This document shows, piece after piece, positions 7,731 through 14,652 of a DNA stretch of 16,123 nt. The stretch covers positions 1 to 16,123 of the forward strand of contig JBHHZP010000080.1 of the NCBI GenBank assembly GCA_046758085.1, written 5' to 3'. This stretch comes from VRUB01 sp046758085. GTDB taxonomy: Bacteria > Pseudomonadota > Gammaproteobacteria > Acidiferrobacterales > SPGG2. The position numbers were made by a program, and so were the translations under genes. The stretch's first letter is position 1. Each line of letters starts with the position of its first letter. Below the pieces are notes generated by a model. It searched no databases and was not told the DNA's origin. It saw only the letters and a list, made by a program, of their open reading frames with translations.

Positions 7731-8912
7731 CTAGTCCGGCCGTGGGACATCGAGGATTCGCGCCATCATTACGCCTTTAATCCTCGCGACCTTTTCCTTG
7801 ATCTCCTCCGGGATCGGGCTGTCAAGATCAACGATTGTGTAAGCGAGCTCGTCTCTGGACATGTTGACCATATCATGAATATTCAAACCGGCCTCACCCA
7901 TGGCAGAAGAGATGTGTCCCAGCATGTTGGGCACATTGGCGTTGGCGACCACCATGCGATACTGTGAACCGCGCGGCATCACTACCTCTGGAAAGTTCAC
8001 GGAGTGCCTGACGTTGCCGTTCTCCAGAAACTCGCGGATCTGCTCGGCCACCATTACGGCGCAGTTCTCCTCGGCCTCTTTCGTCGAGGCCCCCAGGTGC
8101 GGCAATGCGATAACGCGCTCGTGGTCCTTGAGCAGGTTGCTGGGAAAGTCAGACACGTAGGCATATACCTGCCCGGACTTGAGGCCTTCGCATACGGCCT
8201 CTTCGTTGACGATGCCTTCGCGCGCGAAGTTCAAGATCGTAACGCCCTTTTTCATTTCCTGAATGCGCTCGGCATTGATCATATTCCTGGTCGATTCCAA
8301 CAACGGCACATGACACGTGATGAAATCGACGCTGTGCAGCAGCTGCTCAAGATGTGATGCCTTTTGAATCTCCGATGAAAGCTGCCATGCGCCCTCTACC
8401 GTAATCTTAGGATCGTAGCCGATGACCTTCATTCCAAGCGCCACCGCCACATTTGCGACGCTGCGCCCGACATAACCAAGGCCCACTACGCCGAGGGTGC
8501 GGCCCGGCAGCTCGAATCCGGCAAACCGCTTTTTGCCCGTTTCCACCGCACGCTTGATCTCACTGTCGCTGCCCCGCAGGCCGCGGGCAAACTCCCACGC
8601 CTGGCAGATATTGCGACTGGCGAGGAACAGGCCGGTTACTACCAGCTCTTTGACGGCGTTGGCGTTCGCGCCGGGGGTGTTGAACACCGGTATGCCGAGT
8701 GCGCTCAGGCGCTCGATCGGGATATTGTTGACCCCGGCGCCTGCGCGCCCGACTGTCTTGAGGTTCTCGGATATTTCCATCTCGTGCATATTGAAAGAAC
8801 GTAACAGGATCACGTCCGGGTCTGGAATATCGGCGCCCACACGGTAACGATCGGCCGGCAACCGGCCAAGGCCCTTAGGAGATATATTGTTTAGAGTCAG
8901 TATCTTAAACAA
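7731..8912 (-). CDS. serA: D-3-phosphoglycerate dehydrogenase, short ACT-containing subclass
   Basis: NAD-dependent oxidation of 3-phosphoglycerate to 3-phosphohydroxypyruvate, first step of serine synthesis. The 393-residue product has the GAGVNNIP segment (58-65), the Rossmann motif GLGYVG (144-149), the catalytic Arg231 in NFAREGIVNE, His272 in LPHLGAST, and an ACT domain (about 320-390). The region that normally reads DVFxxEP, carrying the active-site Glu of classical SerA, reads SDFPSN (254-259) here, with Asn at the Glu position. I recall the same DFPN pattern and the NCAVM...FLENGN stretch in a clade common in Clostridia and Bacteroidetes; that comparison is from memory. The start is TTG at 8912, 5 nt after the serC stop, and gives the expected MFKILTLNNI opening. 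Serine feedback through ACT is plausible but unproven. Confidence 0.92.
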   Translation of the reverse strand: MFKILTLNNISPKGLGRLPADRYRVGADIPDPDVILLRSFNMHEMEISENLKTVGRAGAGVNNIPIERLSALGIPVFNTPGANANAVKELVVTGLFLASRNICQAWEFARGLRGSDSEIKRAVETGKKRFAGFELPGRTLGVVGLGYVGRSVANVAVALGMKVIGYDPKITVEGAWQLSSEIQKASHLEQLLHSVDFITCHVPLLESTRNMINAERIQEMKKGVTILNFAREGIVNEEAVCEGLKSGQVYAYVSDFPSNLLKDHERVIALPHLGASTKEAEENCAVMVAEQIREFLENGNVRHSVNFPEVVMPRGSQYRMVVANANVPNMLGHISSAMGEAGLNIHDMVNMSRDELAYTIVDLDSPIPEEIKEKVARIKGVMMARILDVPRPD

Positions 8913-8917
8913 ACTTC

Positions 8918-10003
8918 TTAACCCTTTTTCTGAGAAAACTGCTGCATAAACTGGACCAGCGTATCGACCCCCTCTTCCGGCATCGCATTGTACATACTGG
9001 CGCGCATGCCACCGACCGAGCGGTGCCCCTTGAGCTGCACCAGCCCAGCCGCTGCGGCCTGCTCGAGGAAAGTGCTGTCCAGGCGGCCATCAGCCAGCGT
9101 AAACGGAACGTTCATCCATGAGCGGCAGTCCGGAGCGACCGGGCTGCGATAGAACCCGCCCGAGGCATCGATACACGCGTAAAGCTTGTCGGCCTTGCGT
9201 CTGTTGATCTCGGCCATCGCAGTTAGTCCGCCCTTGCGCTTGATCCAATCGAGCACCAGGCCGGCGACGTACCACGCGAAGGTCGGCGGCGTGTTGAACA
9301 TGGAGCCCTGTTCGGCTTGCAGCTTGTAGTTCAGCACGCTCGGCACCTCGGGGCGCGCGCGTTCGAGCAGATCATCACGCACGATCACGACAGTCAGTCC
9401 TGCCGGGCCGATATTTTTTTGCGCCCCCGCATAGATGACCCCGAAACGCCTCACATCCACCGGGCGCGACAGAATGGTGGATGACATGTCGGCGACTAGC
9501 GGGACCTCGCCGGTTTCGGGTATCCACGGAAACTCGACACCACCGATCGTTTCATTGGGCGTGTAATGCACGTAAGCGGCATTGGGACTGAGTGTCCACT
9601 GCTCTTGCGGCGGTACGGTGTTGAAGCCGCTGGCCTCGCTGCTCGCGGCGACGTTGACCTTGCAATATCGCCCACCCTCGCTGAGCGCGCGCTTCGACCA
9701 ATGGCCGGTATTGATGTAATCGGCGTTAGTCTTGTCATCAAGCAGGTTGAGCGGCACCGCGGCAAACTGCCCTTGCGCTCCGCCCTGCAGGAACAGCGTT
9801 TTGTAGCTCGGCGGAACGGCCATGAGCTCGCGCAAACCGGCCTCGGCTTGGTGCGCGATCGCCATGAAATCTTTGTCACGATGACTCATCTCCATAACGG
9901 ATATGCCGGTGCCGTGCAAATCCGTCAGCTCGGCCTGTACCTGCTCGAGCACCTCCTGCGGCAATGTCGCGGGTCCTGCCCCAAAATTAAACACCCTCGT
10001 CAT
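8918..10003 (-). CDS. serC: Phosphoserine aminotransferase
   Basis: PLP enzyme that transaminates 3-phosphohydroxypyruvate with glutamate to phosphoserine, and also acts in pyridoxine synthesis in many bacteria. From the ATG at 10003 the product has 361 residues, almost the E. coli length (362), and opens MTRVFNFGAGPATLP as expected. Other marks are MEMSHR (37-42), the PLP-phosphate region GGAQGQF (74-80), NTGHWSK (98-104) and the Schiff-base Lys196 in YAGAQKNIGP. An in-frame TTG at 10033 would add ten residues and overlap the gyrA stop, but a GGAG 10 nt upstream of 10003 supports the internal ATG. It is 26 bp downstream of gyrA and 5 nt upstream of serA, giving two consecutive serine enzymes. 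Confidence 0.96.
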   Translation of the reverse strand: MTRVFNFGAGPATLPQEVLEQVQAELTDLHGTGISVMEMSHRDKDFMAIAHQAEAGLRELMAVPPSYKTLFLQGGAQGQFAAVPLNLLDDKTNADYINTGHWSKRALSEGGRYCKVNVAASSEASGFNTVPPQEQWTLSPNAAYVHYTPNETIGGVEFPWIPETGEVPLVADMSSTILSRPVDVRRFGVIYAGAQKNIGPAGLTVVIVRDDLLERARPEVPSVLNYKLQAEQGSMFNTPPTFAWYVAGLVLDWIKRKGGLTAMAEINRRKADKLYACIDASGGFYRSPVAPDCRSWMNVPFTLADGRLDSTFLEQAAAAGLVQLKGHRSVGGMRASMYNAMPEEGVDTLVQFMQQFSQKKG

Positions 10004-10029
10004 GCAGTCATTACTCCGTGCATTGGTAG

Positions 10030-12588
10030 TCAACCTATATCGGCGCCGTTGGGCGATTCGGCAACCTTCTCCATACCCGCCAGGCGTTCACCCTCGCTGA
10101 GATCAATAAGATGAACACCCTGGGTGTTGCGCCCCACGATCGAGATTTCGCGGGTGCGCGTGCGAATGAGCCTGCCGCCGTCGGTAATCAGCATCACCTC
10201 ATCTTCGCCAGTCGTGAGACAGGCGCCGACGGCGCGCCCGTTGCGCTTGCTCACCTGAATCGAGATGACACCTTGACCACCACGCCGGTGGCGCGGGTAA
10301 TCGGTCAGCAGCGTGCGCTTGCCGTAACCATTTTTGGTCGCCGTCAACACCGTCGCATCGCCCACGTCCGCGCAGGCGATGATCACCGATATCACGCTCT
10401 GGCCTTTCTTGAGCATAATTCCGCGCACGCCGCGGGCGTTGCGGCCCATCGGCCGTACTTCTTTCTCGCTGAACCGCACCACCTTGCCCGCGTCGGTGAA
10501 GAGCAAGATGTCGCACTTGCCGGTGGTCAGGCCTACGCCAACCAAGTGGTTCTTGGCCGTCAGTTCGAGCGCGATGATGCCGTTCGACCGGGGACGCGAG
10601 AACTCGGTCAATGCGGTCTTCTTGACGGTACCGTCCGAGGTCGCCATAAAGACATGCTTGTCCTTCTCGAACTCGCGAATCGGCAAGATTGCGTTCACGT
10701 GCTCGCCCTCTTCGAGCGGCAACAAATTGATAATCGGCCGGCCGCGGGCGCCGCGGCGCGCCTGCGGAATCTGGTGCACCTTCAGCCAATAGACCTTTCC
10801 GCGGCTACTGAAACACAAGATCGTGTCGTGCGTGTTGGCGATGAAGAGTCGGTCGACGAAATCTTCATCCTTCATGCGCGTGGCGGTTTTGCCGCGGCCG
10901 CCGCGGCGCTGGGCGCGGTAGTCCGCAAGCGGTTGCGCCTTCACATAACCCGTGTGCGAAAGTGTGACCACCAGATCCTCTTCGGCGATCAGGTCCTCGA
11001 TCTTCAGGTCCGTCCGCGTCTTGATGATCTCGGTACGGCGCGCATCGCCGTACTGATCGCGCACGGTAATCAGTTCCTCTCGAATCACCTGCATCAAGCG
11101 CTCGGGGTTCTCCAGGATCTCGAGCAGGTCCTTGATGGTATGGAGCAGCTCACCGTACTCGCGCCGCAACTTCTCCTGCTCCAGGCCGGTCAAGCGATGC
11201 AATCGCAGATCGAGAATCGCTTGCGCCTGGACCTCGGACAAGCGATAGCCTTTCTTGCCAAGACCATAGATCGGATCCAGCCCTTCCGGACGCGAGATGC
11301 CGCTTTGCGCATCCGCCAGCATCTTGGTGACCACGCTTGCCTGCCAGATCTTTTTCATCAGCGCGGTCCTGGCCTGCGCCGGATCCTGGGCCGCCTTGAT
11401 CAAGGCGACGATCTCGTCGATGTTCTCCAACGCAACCGCGAGTCCCTCCAGGACGTGGGCACGCTCGCGCGATTTTCGCAGGTCATACAACGTACGACGC
11501 GTAACGACGCCACGGCGGTGGCGTACGAATGCCTCGAGCAACTCCTTGAGGTTCATCAGCCGCGGCTGACCGCCGTCCAGCGCAACCACGTTGATGCCGA
11601 ACACGCTCTGCATGGCGGTATGCTCGTAGAGATTGTTCAGAATCACGTCGGCATTCTCGCCGCGGCGAAGCTCGATCACCATGCGCATACCGGACTTGTC
11701 CGACTCATCGCGCAGCTCGCTGATGCCTTCGAGCCGGCCCTGTTTTACGAGCCCGGCGATTCGCTCGAGAAGGCGTGCCTTGTTCACCTGGTAAGGCAGC
11801 TCGCTGACGATGATGGCCTGTCGCTTGGTCTTGTTGTCGGTCTCGAAGCTCGTGCGCGCACGCACGTAGACCTTGCCCCGGCCGGTGCGGTAGGCATTAC
11901 GAATGCCGTCGACGCCATGAATGATGGCAGCGGTGGGAAAATCCGGCCCGGGAACATGCCGCATCACCTCGTTGATGCCGATCGCCTCGTCATCGATCAA
12001 GGCAAGACAGGCATTAACCACCTCGGTGATATTGTGCGGTGGGATGTTGGTCGCCATGCCGACTGCGATGCCCGAGGAACCGTTGACCAGCAGATTCGGC
12101 AGGCGTGTCGGCAGCACGACTGGCTCGTGCTCGTTGCCGTCGTAGTTGGGCACGAAGTCGACGGTCTCCTTCTCGATGTCAGCCAACAACTCCGAAGCGA
12201 CGCGCGTCATGCGGCACTCGGTGTAGCGATAGGCCGCCGGCGGGTCGCCGTCTACGGAGCCGAAGTTGCCCTGACCGTCGATCAGCGGGTAGCGCATCGA
12301 GAAGTGCTGCGCCATGCGCACCAGCGCGTCATACGTAGCACTGTCGCCGTGGGGATGGAACTTGCCGAGTACGTCACCGACCACGCGGGCGCACTTCACA
12401 TAGGGGCGGTTGTAGACGTTGTTGCCCTGGTGCATGGCAAACAGAATGCGCCGGTGCACCGGCTTCAGGCCATCGCGCACGTCCGGCAGTGCGCGCCCTA
12501 TGATGACGCTCATCGCGTAGTCCAGATAAGACTGCCGCATCTCGTCTTCGAGATTTACCGGAACAGTCTCTTTGGCAAACTCTTCCAT
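10030..12588 (-). CDS. gyrA: DNA gyrase subunit A
   Basis: Breakage-reunion subunit of gyrase; with GyrB it introduces negative supercoils. The 852-residue product has the winged-helix/tower catalytic core (about 1-520) with active-site Tyr122 in YRYTECRM, and a C-terminal DNA-wrapping domain opened by the GyrA box QRRGGRG (near residue 560), which distinguishes it from ParC. The quinolone-determining segment HPHGDSATYD has Ser83 and Asp87, the susceptible residues in E. coli numbering. The residue two before the catalytic Tyr is Tyr120 where E. coli has Met. The C-terminus ends in NGADIG without the acidic tail seen in E. coli (875 residues). The ATG at 12588 is preceded by a CCCTG/CAGGG hairpin (12602-12614). 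No intein. Confidence 0.98.
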   Translation of the reverse strand: MEEFAKETVPVNLEDEMRQSYLDYAMSVIIGRALPDVRDGLKPVHRRILFAMHQGNNVYNRPYVKCARVVGDVLGKFHPHGDSATYDALVRMAQHFSMRYPLIDGQGNFGSVDGDPPAAYRYTECRMTRVASELLADIEKETVDFVPNYDGNEHEPVVLPTRLPNLLVNGSSGIAVGMATNIPPHNITEVVNACLALIDDEAIGINEVMRHVPGPDFPTAAIIHGVDGIRNAYRTGRGKVYVRARTSFETDNKTKRQAIIVSELPYQVNKARLLERIAGLVKQGRLEGISELRDESDKSGMRMVIELRRGENADVILNNLYEHTAMQSVFGINVVALDGGQPRLMNLKELLEAFVRHRRGVVTRRTLYDLRKSRERAHVLEGLAVALENIDEIVALIKAAQDPAQARTALMKKIWQASVVTKMLADAQSGISRPEGLDPIYGLGKKGYRLSEVQAQAILDLRLHRLTGLEQEKLRREYGELLHTIKDLLEILENPERLMQVIREELITVRDQYGDARRTEIIKTRTDLKIEDLIAEEDLVVTLSHTGYVKAQPLADYRAQRRGGRGKTATRMKDEDFVDRLFIANTHDTILCFSSRGKVYWLKVHQIPQARRGARGRPIINLLPLEEGEHVNAILPIREFEKDKHVFMATSDGTVKKTALTEFSRPRSNGIIALELTAKNHLVGVGLTTGKCDILLFTDAGKVVRFSEKEVRPMGRNARGVRGIMLKKGQSVISVIIACADVGDATVLTATKNGYGKRTLLTDYPRHRRGGQGVISIQVSKRNGRAVGACLTTGEDEVMLITDGGRLIRTRTREISIVGRNTQGVHLIDLSEGERLAGMEKVAESPNGADIG

Positions 12589-12601
12589 AATGGCTTACGA
12601 T

Positions 12602-12614
12602 CCCTGTCGCAGGG
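12602..12614 (-). other. Small hairpin in the gyrA leader
   Basis: CCCTG (12602-12606) and CAGGG (12610-12614) form a 5-bp stem with a 3-nt loop, 13 nt before the gyrA ATG. The right arm in the mRNA contains the only AGGGA-like element near the start, so the hairpin could hide a weak ribosome binding site. Suggestive only. Confidence 0.35.
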
Positions 12615-12698
12615 TCCTCGTGGATGCTGGCATATGACAATCAGTACCGCCGCAACGGCTTGAAAACGCTGCCCTGCGGTCGTCATTCACCAGACCTG

Positions 12699-12707
12699 AT
12701 TCTAGCA
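12699..12707 (-). promoter_or_regulatory. Candidate extended -10 promoter for gyrA
   Basis: The minus strand reads TGCTAGAAT, an extended -10 (TGn plus TAGAAT, five of six consensus bases). The hexamer 17 bp upstream (AGCTCG) is a poor -35, which extended -10 promoters can tolerate. A start near 12692 would give a leader of about 100 nt. Pattern match only. Confidence 0.35.
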
Positions 12708-12733
12708 CCAAAAAAACGCCGCGAGCTGCAGAT

Positions 12734-12755
12734 AAGTCAATGTTTTAATTGACTT
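12734..12755. promoter_or_regulatory. Perfect 8-bp dyad upstream of gyrA (operator candidate)
   Basis: AAGTCAAT (12734-12741) and ATTGACTT (12748-12755) are exact inverted arms separated by 6 bp. It lies about 30 bp upstream of the candidate -10, in the 265-bp gap between mtnA and gyrA. On the plus strand a short T-run follows, but no plus-strand gene ends here, so a terminator role is unlikely. A protein-binding site is the simplest reading. Confidence 0.5.
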
Positions 12756-12793
12756 TTTCGCAGAGCTGGGAGGTTAGTTCCAGCGGCCGGAAA

Positions 12794-12811
12794 GTGTACA
12801 AATTTTACCAC
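12794..12811. promoter_or_regulatory. Interrupted palindrome in the mtnA-gyrA gap
   Basis: The sequence GTG-N3-AAATTT-N3-CAC is symmetric at 12 of 18 positions. It lies 43 bp from the mtnA stop and about 200 bp upstream of gyrA. Could be a regulator site or chance; weaker than the dyad at 12734-12755. Confidence 0.25.
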
Positions 12812-12853
12812 GAAAGGCCCTGACCCTGCATCAAAACGGGAGGTTTGCGACGA

Positions 12854-13927
12854 TCAGCGCGAGCGGCGCAAAGCCGCGGCGAGCGAGTCGCGAGTAGGGC
12901 TCAGGACCACACCCTTTTCCGTGACAATCGCGTCGATCAGCTCCGCCGGGGTGATGTCAAATGCCGGGTTCCACGCACGGGCGCCGGCCGGGGCGGTGCG
13001 ACGACCGGCAAACTCGAGGATCTCGTCCTCGCCGCGGGTCTCGATGGGGATGTCGGCGCCACGCTCGGTGGCCATATCGACCGTGTTCGTGGGCGCCACC
13101 ACCATAAACTTCACGCCGTGGTGCCGTGCGGCCAGTGCGGCGGCGTAGGTGCCGATCTTGTTCGCAACGTCGGCATTGGCCGCGATCCGGTCCGCTCCGA
13201 CAACCACCCACTGTACGCGTTGCTCGCGCATCAAGCTTGCGGCCGCGCTCTCCGCCGTCAAGGTCACGGGAATTCCCTCCTGCAACAGCTCCCAAGCGGT
13301 CAGCCGCGCGCCCTGCAACCACGGACGCGTCTCGCTCGCGTAGACAGCGCTGATGCGCCCGGCCGCGCTAGCGGCCCGTACTACGCCGAGCGCAGTGCCA
13401 TAGCCGCCCGTCGCCAATGCACCCGCGTTGCAGTGGGTCAGCACGGCACTGCCCGGCGCAATCAACGCCGCACCCAGCTCACCCATGCGGCGGTTAGCGC
13501 TGATATCTTCAGTATGGATGTGTTGCGCTTCGGCGAGCAGCCGTGGAATCGGGTCACCTTCGAGTGATTCAATAAGACTGCTCATACGCGCCACGGCCCA
13601 GCGCAGGTTCACGGCAGTCGGGCGCGCAGCCGCCAGCAGCTCCAGGTCCGGCCCCAGCGCATCGCGCCAGCGGCTGGCGTCGGCGCGGTAGCACTCCCGC
13701 GCCCCCAGCACCACGCCATAGGCGGCGGTGATGCCGATTGCCGGCGCCCCGCGCACGACCATCTTTTGAATCGCCTCGGCGGTATCGCGCAGACTCTGGA
13801 CGTAAAGATGCTGCAGCTGCCCCGGCAACAGCCGCTGGTCGATCAGCTTGAGACGATCGTTTTCCCACTCAACCGCGCGAATACGATCGTAGGCAATCGT
13901 TTCTTGGTGCCGTCTGACCATGTACAT
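12854..13927 (-). CDS. mtnA: S-methyl-5-thioribose-1-phosphate isomerase
   Basis: Isomerises methylthioribose-1-phosphate to methylthioribulose-1-phosphate in the methionine salvage route; cytoplasmic. The 357-residue product belongs to the eIF2B-alpha/MtnA family with RGAPAIGITAAYG (59-71), the catalytic cysteine in THCNAGALATGGYGTALG (Cys166) and the catalytic aspartate in VGADRIAANADVANKIGT (Asp246), the Cys/Asp pair established for bacterial MtnA. These specify MtnA rather than ribose-1,5-bisphosphate isomerase or eIF2B. The ATG at 13927 starts MYMVRRHQETI; a second ATG at 13921 has GGGGA 5 nt upstream and may be the real start, while an AAGGAG at 13945-13950 is too far (17 nt) from either to be ideal. 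It is divergent from mtaD, its pathway neighbour, and upstream of gyrA, an order shared with Pseudomonas. Confidence 0.96.
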   Translation of the reverse strand: MYMVRRHQETIAYDRIRAVEWENDRLKLIDQRLLPGQLQHLYVQSLRDTAEAIQKMVVRGAPAIGITAAYGVVLGARECYRADASRWRDALGPDLELLAAARPTAVNLRWAVARMSSLIESLEGDPIPRLLAEAQHIHTEDISANRRMGELGAALIAPGSAVLTHCNAGALATGGYGTALGVVRAASAAGRISAVYASETRPWLQGARLTAWELLQEGIPVTLTAESAAASLMREQRVQWVVVGADRIAANADVANKIGTYAAALAARHHGVKFMVVAPTNTVDMATERGADIPIETRGEDEILEFAGRRTAPAGARAWNPAFDITPAELIDAIVTEKGVVLSPTRDSLAAALRRSR

Positions 13928-13987
13928 CCCCGAGTTTGCTGTTTCTCCTTGATGATGGGTCCAGATTCAGCGCTGACTCTAAAGCAA

Positions 13988-14017
13988 ATCATATCACCTG
14001 CGACGGCACACTATCAC
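13988..14017 (-). promoter_or_regulatory. Candidate promoter for mtnA
   Basis: Minus strand: -35-like GTGATA (14012-14017, four of six), 18-bp spacer, -10-like TATGAT (13988-13993, five of six). A start near 13981 would leave a leader of about 54 nt. Pattern match only. Confidence 0.4.
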
Positions 14018-14140
14018 GGCACATCGATGATAGACGCAGATTCGTCAAAACACACAATACTTATACGATTCAGGTGCACTGCGAAGTACGACACCGCGAA
14101 CGAGGTAAACGCAGATAGCCGTGGAGAGCGAAAAACTGAT

Positions 14141-14165
14141 TGTATTACCGCATCACGTTAATACG
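14141..14165. promoter_or_regulatory. Palindromic element, copy 1
   Basis: Left arm TGTATTACCGCA, centre T, right arm CACGTTAATACG: 8 of 12 positions are symmetric, and 19 of 25 bases match copy 2. The outer arms GTATTA and TAATAC are exact inverted repeats. It lies about 160 bp upstream of the candidate mtnA start site. Confidence 0.6.
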
Positions 14166-14280
14166 CTTGGTTATCGTTTCGTTAACGCTGCTGTCAGACG
14201 CACAGAATACAGGCGATCATGGTGTTCGCCGGTGGTGGACGGGCGAGACCGAAACAGCCGCGAAATGCGGATTTTTTGAA

Positions 14281-14305
14281 CGTATTCACGCGACGCGTTA
14301 ATACG
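14281..14305. promoter_or_regulatory. Palindromic element, copy 2 (near-perfect)
   Basis: Left arm CGTATTCACGCG, centre A, right arm CGCGTTAATACG: 11 of 12 positions are symmetric. It is the best copy of the family and lies 140 bp (centre to centre) from copy 1. The size and symmetry are those of a dimeric transcription-factor operator, though a structural or dispersed palindromic repeat is also possible. Confidence 0.72.
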
Positions 14306-14563
14306 CTGTACTGGGCCTCCCATGTCTGCGATCGTCCATAGTGGACCGGGGCGACTGCCGCCCGCGGGTTCTGAATGTGCTGGCACGAGACACTGCGTTA
14401 AAGACACCGCCCGTTTGCATGGCATTATCACAATCAGTCAATACCGCCGGCTTCGCAGCAGAAAACCGCCGTCGGCCACGCAGGAACCGTGTGCGCCTGC
14501 GAAATGATGCCGGTGCTGGGAAATGCCAGAGCCGTGCGATTGAACGAATACCAGTCGTTTTCA

Positions 14564-14588
14564 ATACATAACGCGTCGCGTTAATATA
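14564..14588. promoter_or_regulatory. Palindromic element, copy 3
   Basis: The core TAACGCG, centre T, CGCGTTA is a perfect 15-bp palindrome (14569-14583), and the right half CGCGTTAATA is identical to copy 2. The outer left arm has diverged. It ends about 32 bp upstream of the candidate mtaD -10, where activators commonly bind. Confidence 0.65.
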
Positions 14589-14619
14589 GCGGCCTGTCCG
14601 GACGAACAGATAGATCCGG

Positions 14620-14625
14620 TATACT
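14620..14625 (+). promoter_or_regulatory. Candidate -10 element for mtaD
   Basis: TATACT matches five of six consensus bases and is 27 bp before the mtaD ATG. The hexamers at spacings of 16-18 bp are poor -35s (two of six or fewer), so if this is the promoter it probably needs an activator. Copy 3 of the palindromic element lies in the right place for that. Confidence 0.4.
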
Positions 14626-14652
14626 GCGATCCCTGCAGCGAAGCGCGATACC

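Larger units (their letters stand above)
13928..14652. other. 725-bp divergent intergenic region between mtnA and mtaD
   Basis: No convincing gene is present. Short frames on both strands give low-complexity, basic or cysteine/serine-rich translations with no family resemblance and no ribosome binding site. What it does hold is three copies of a 25-bp palindromic element (listed separately), extra half-sites TTAACGC (14182-14188) and GCGTTAA (14395-14401), and a candidate promoter at each end. The length is large for two small salvage genes, which fits a regulatory region or the decayed remains of a lost gene. Confidence 0.7.

Noticed and set aside
10111..12663. An 850-residue plus-strand open frame covering all of gyrA
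   Set aside because: It is antisense to an intact, well-conserved gyrA, has no family resemblance, and arises because the reverse frame of a GC-rich gene rarely meets stop codons.
12710..12716. Seven-T run on the minus strand after mtnA as an intrinsic terminator
   Set aside because: No stable GC-rich stem directly precedes it; it more likely belongs to the gyrA promoter region.
14141..14588. The GTTAA-containing palindromes as integron attC sites or a CRISPR array
   Set aside because: The GTTAATA core does not fit GTTRRRY, there are no cassette genes, and the spacings of 140 and 283 bp are wrong for CRISPR.
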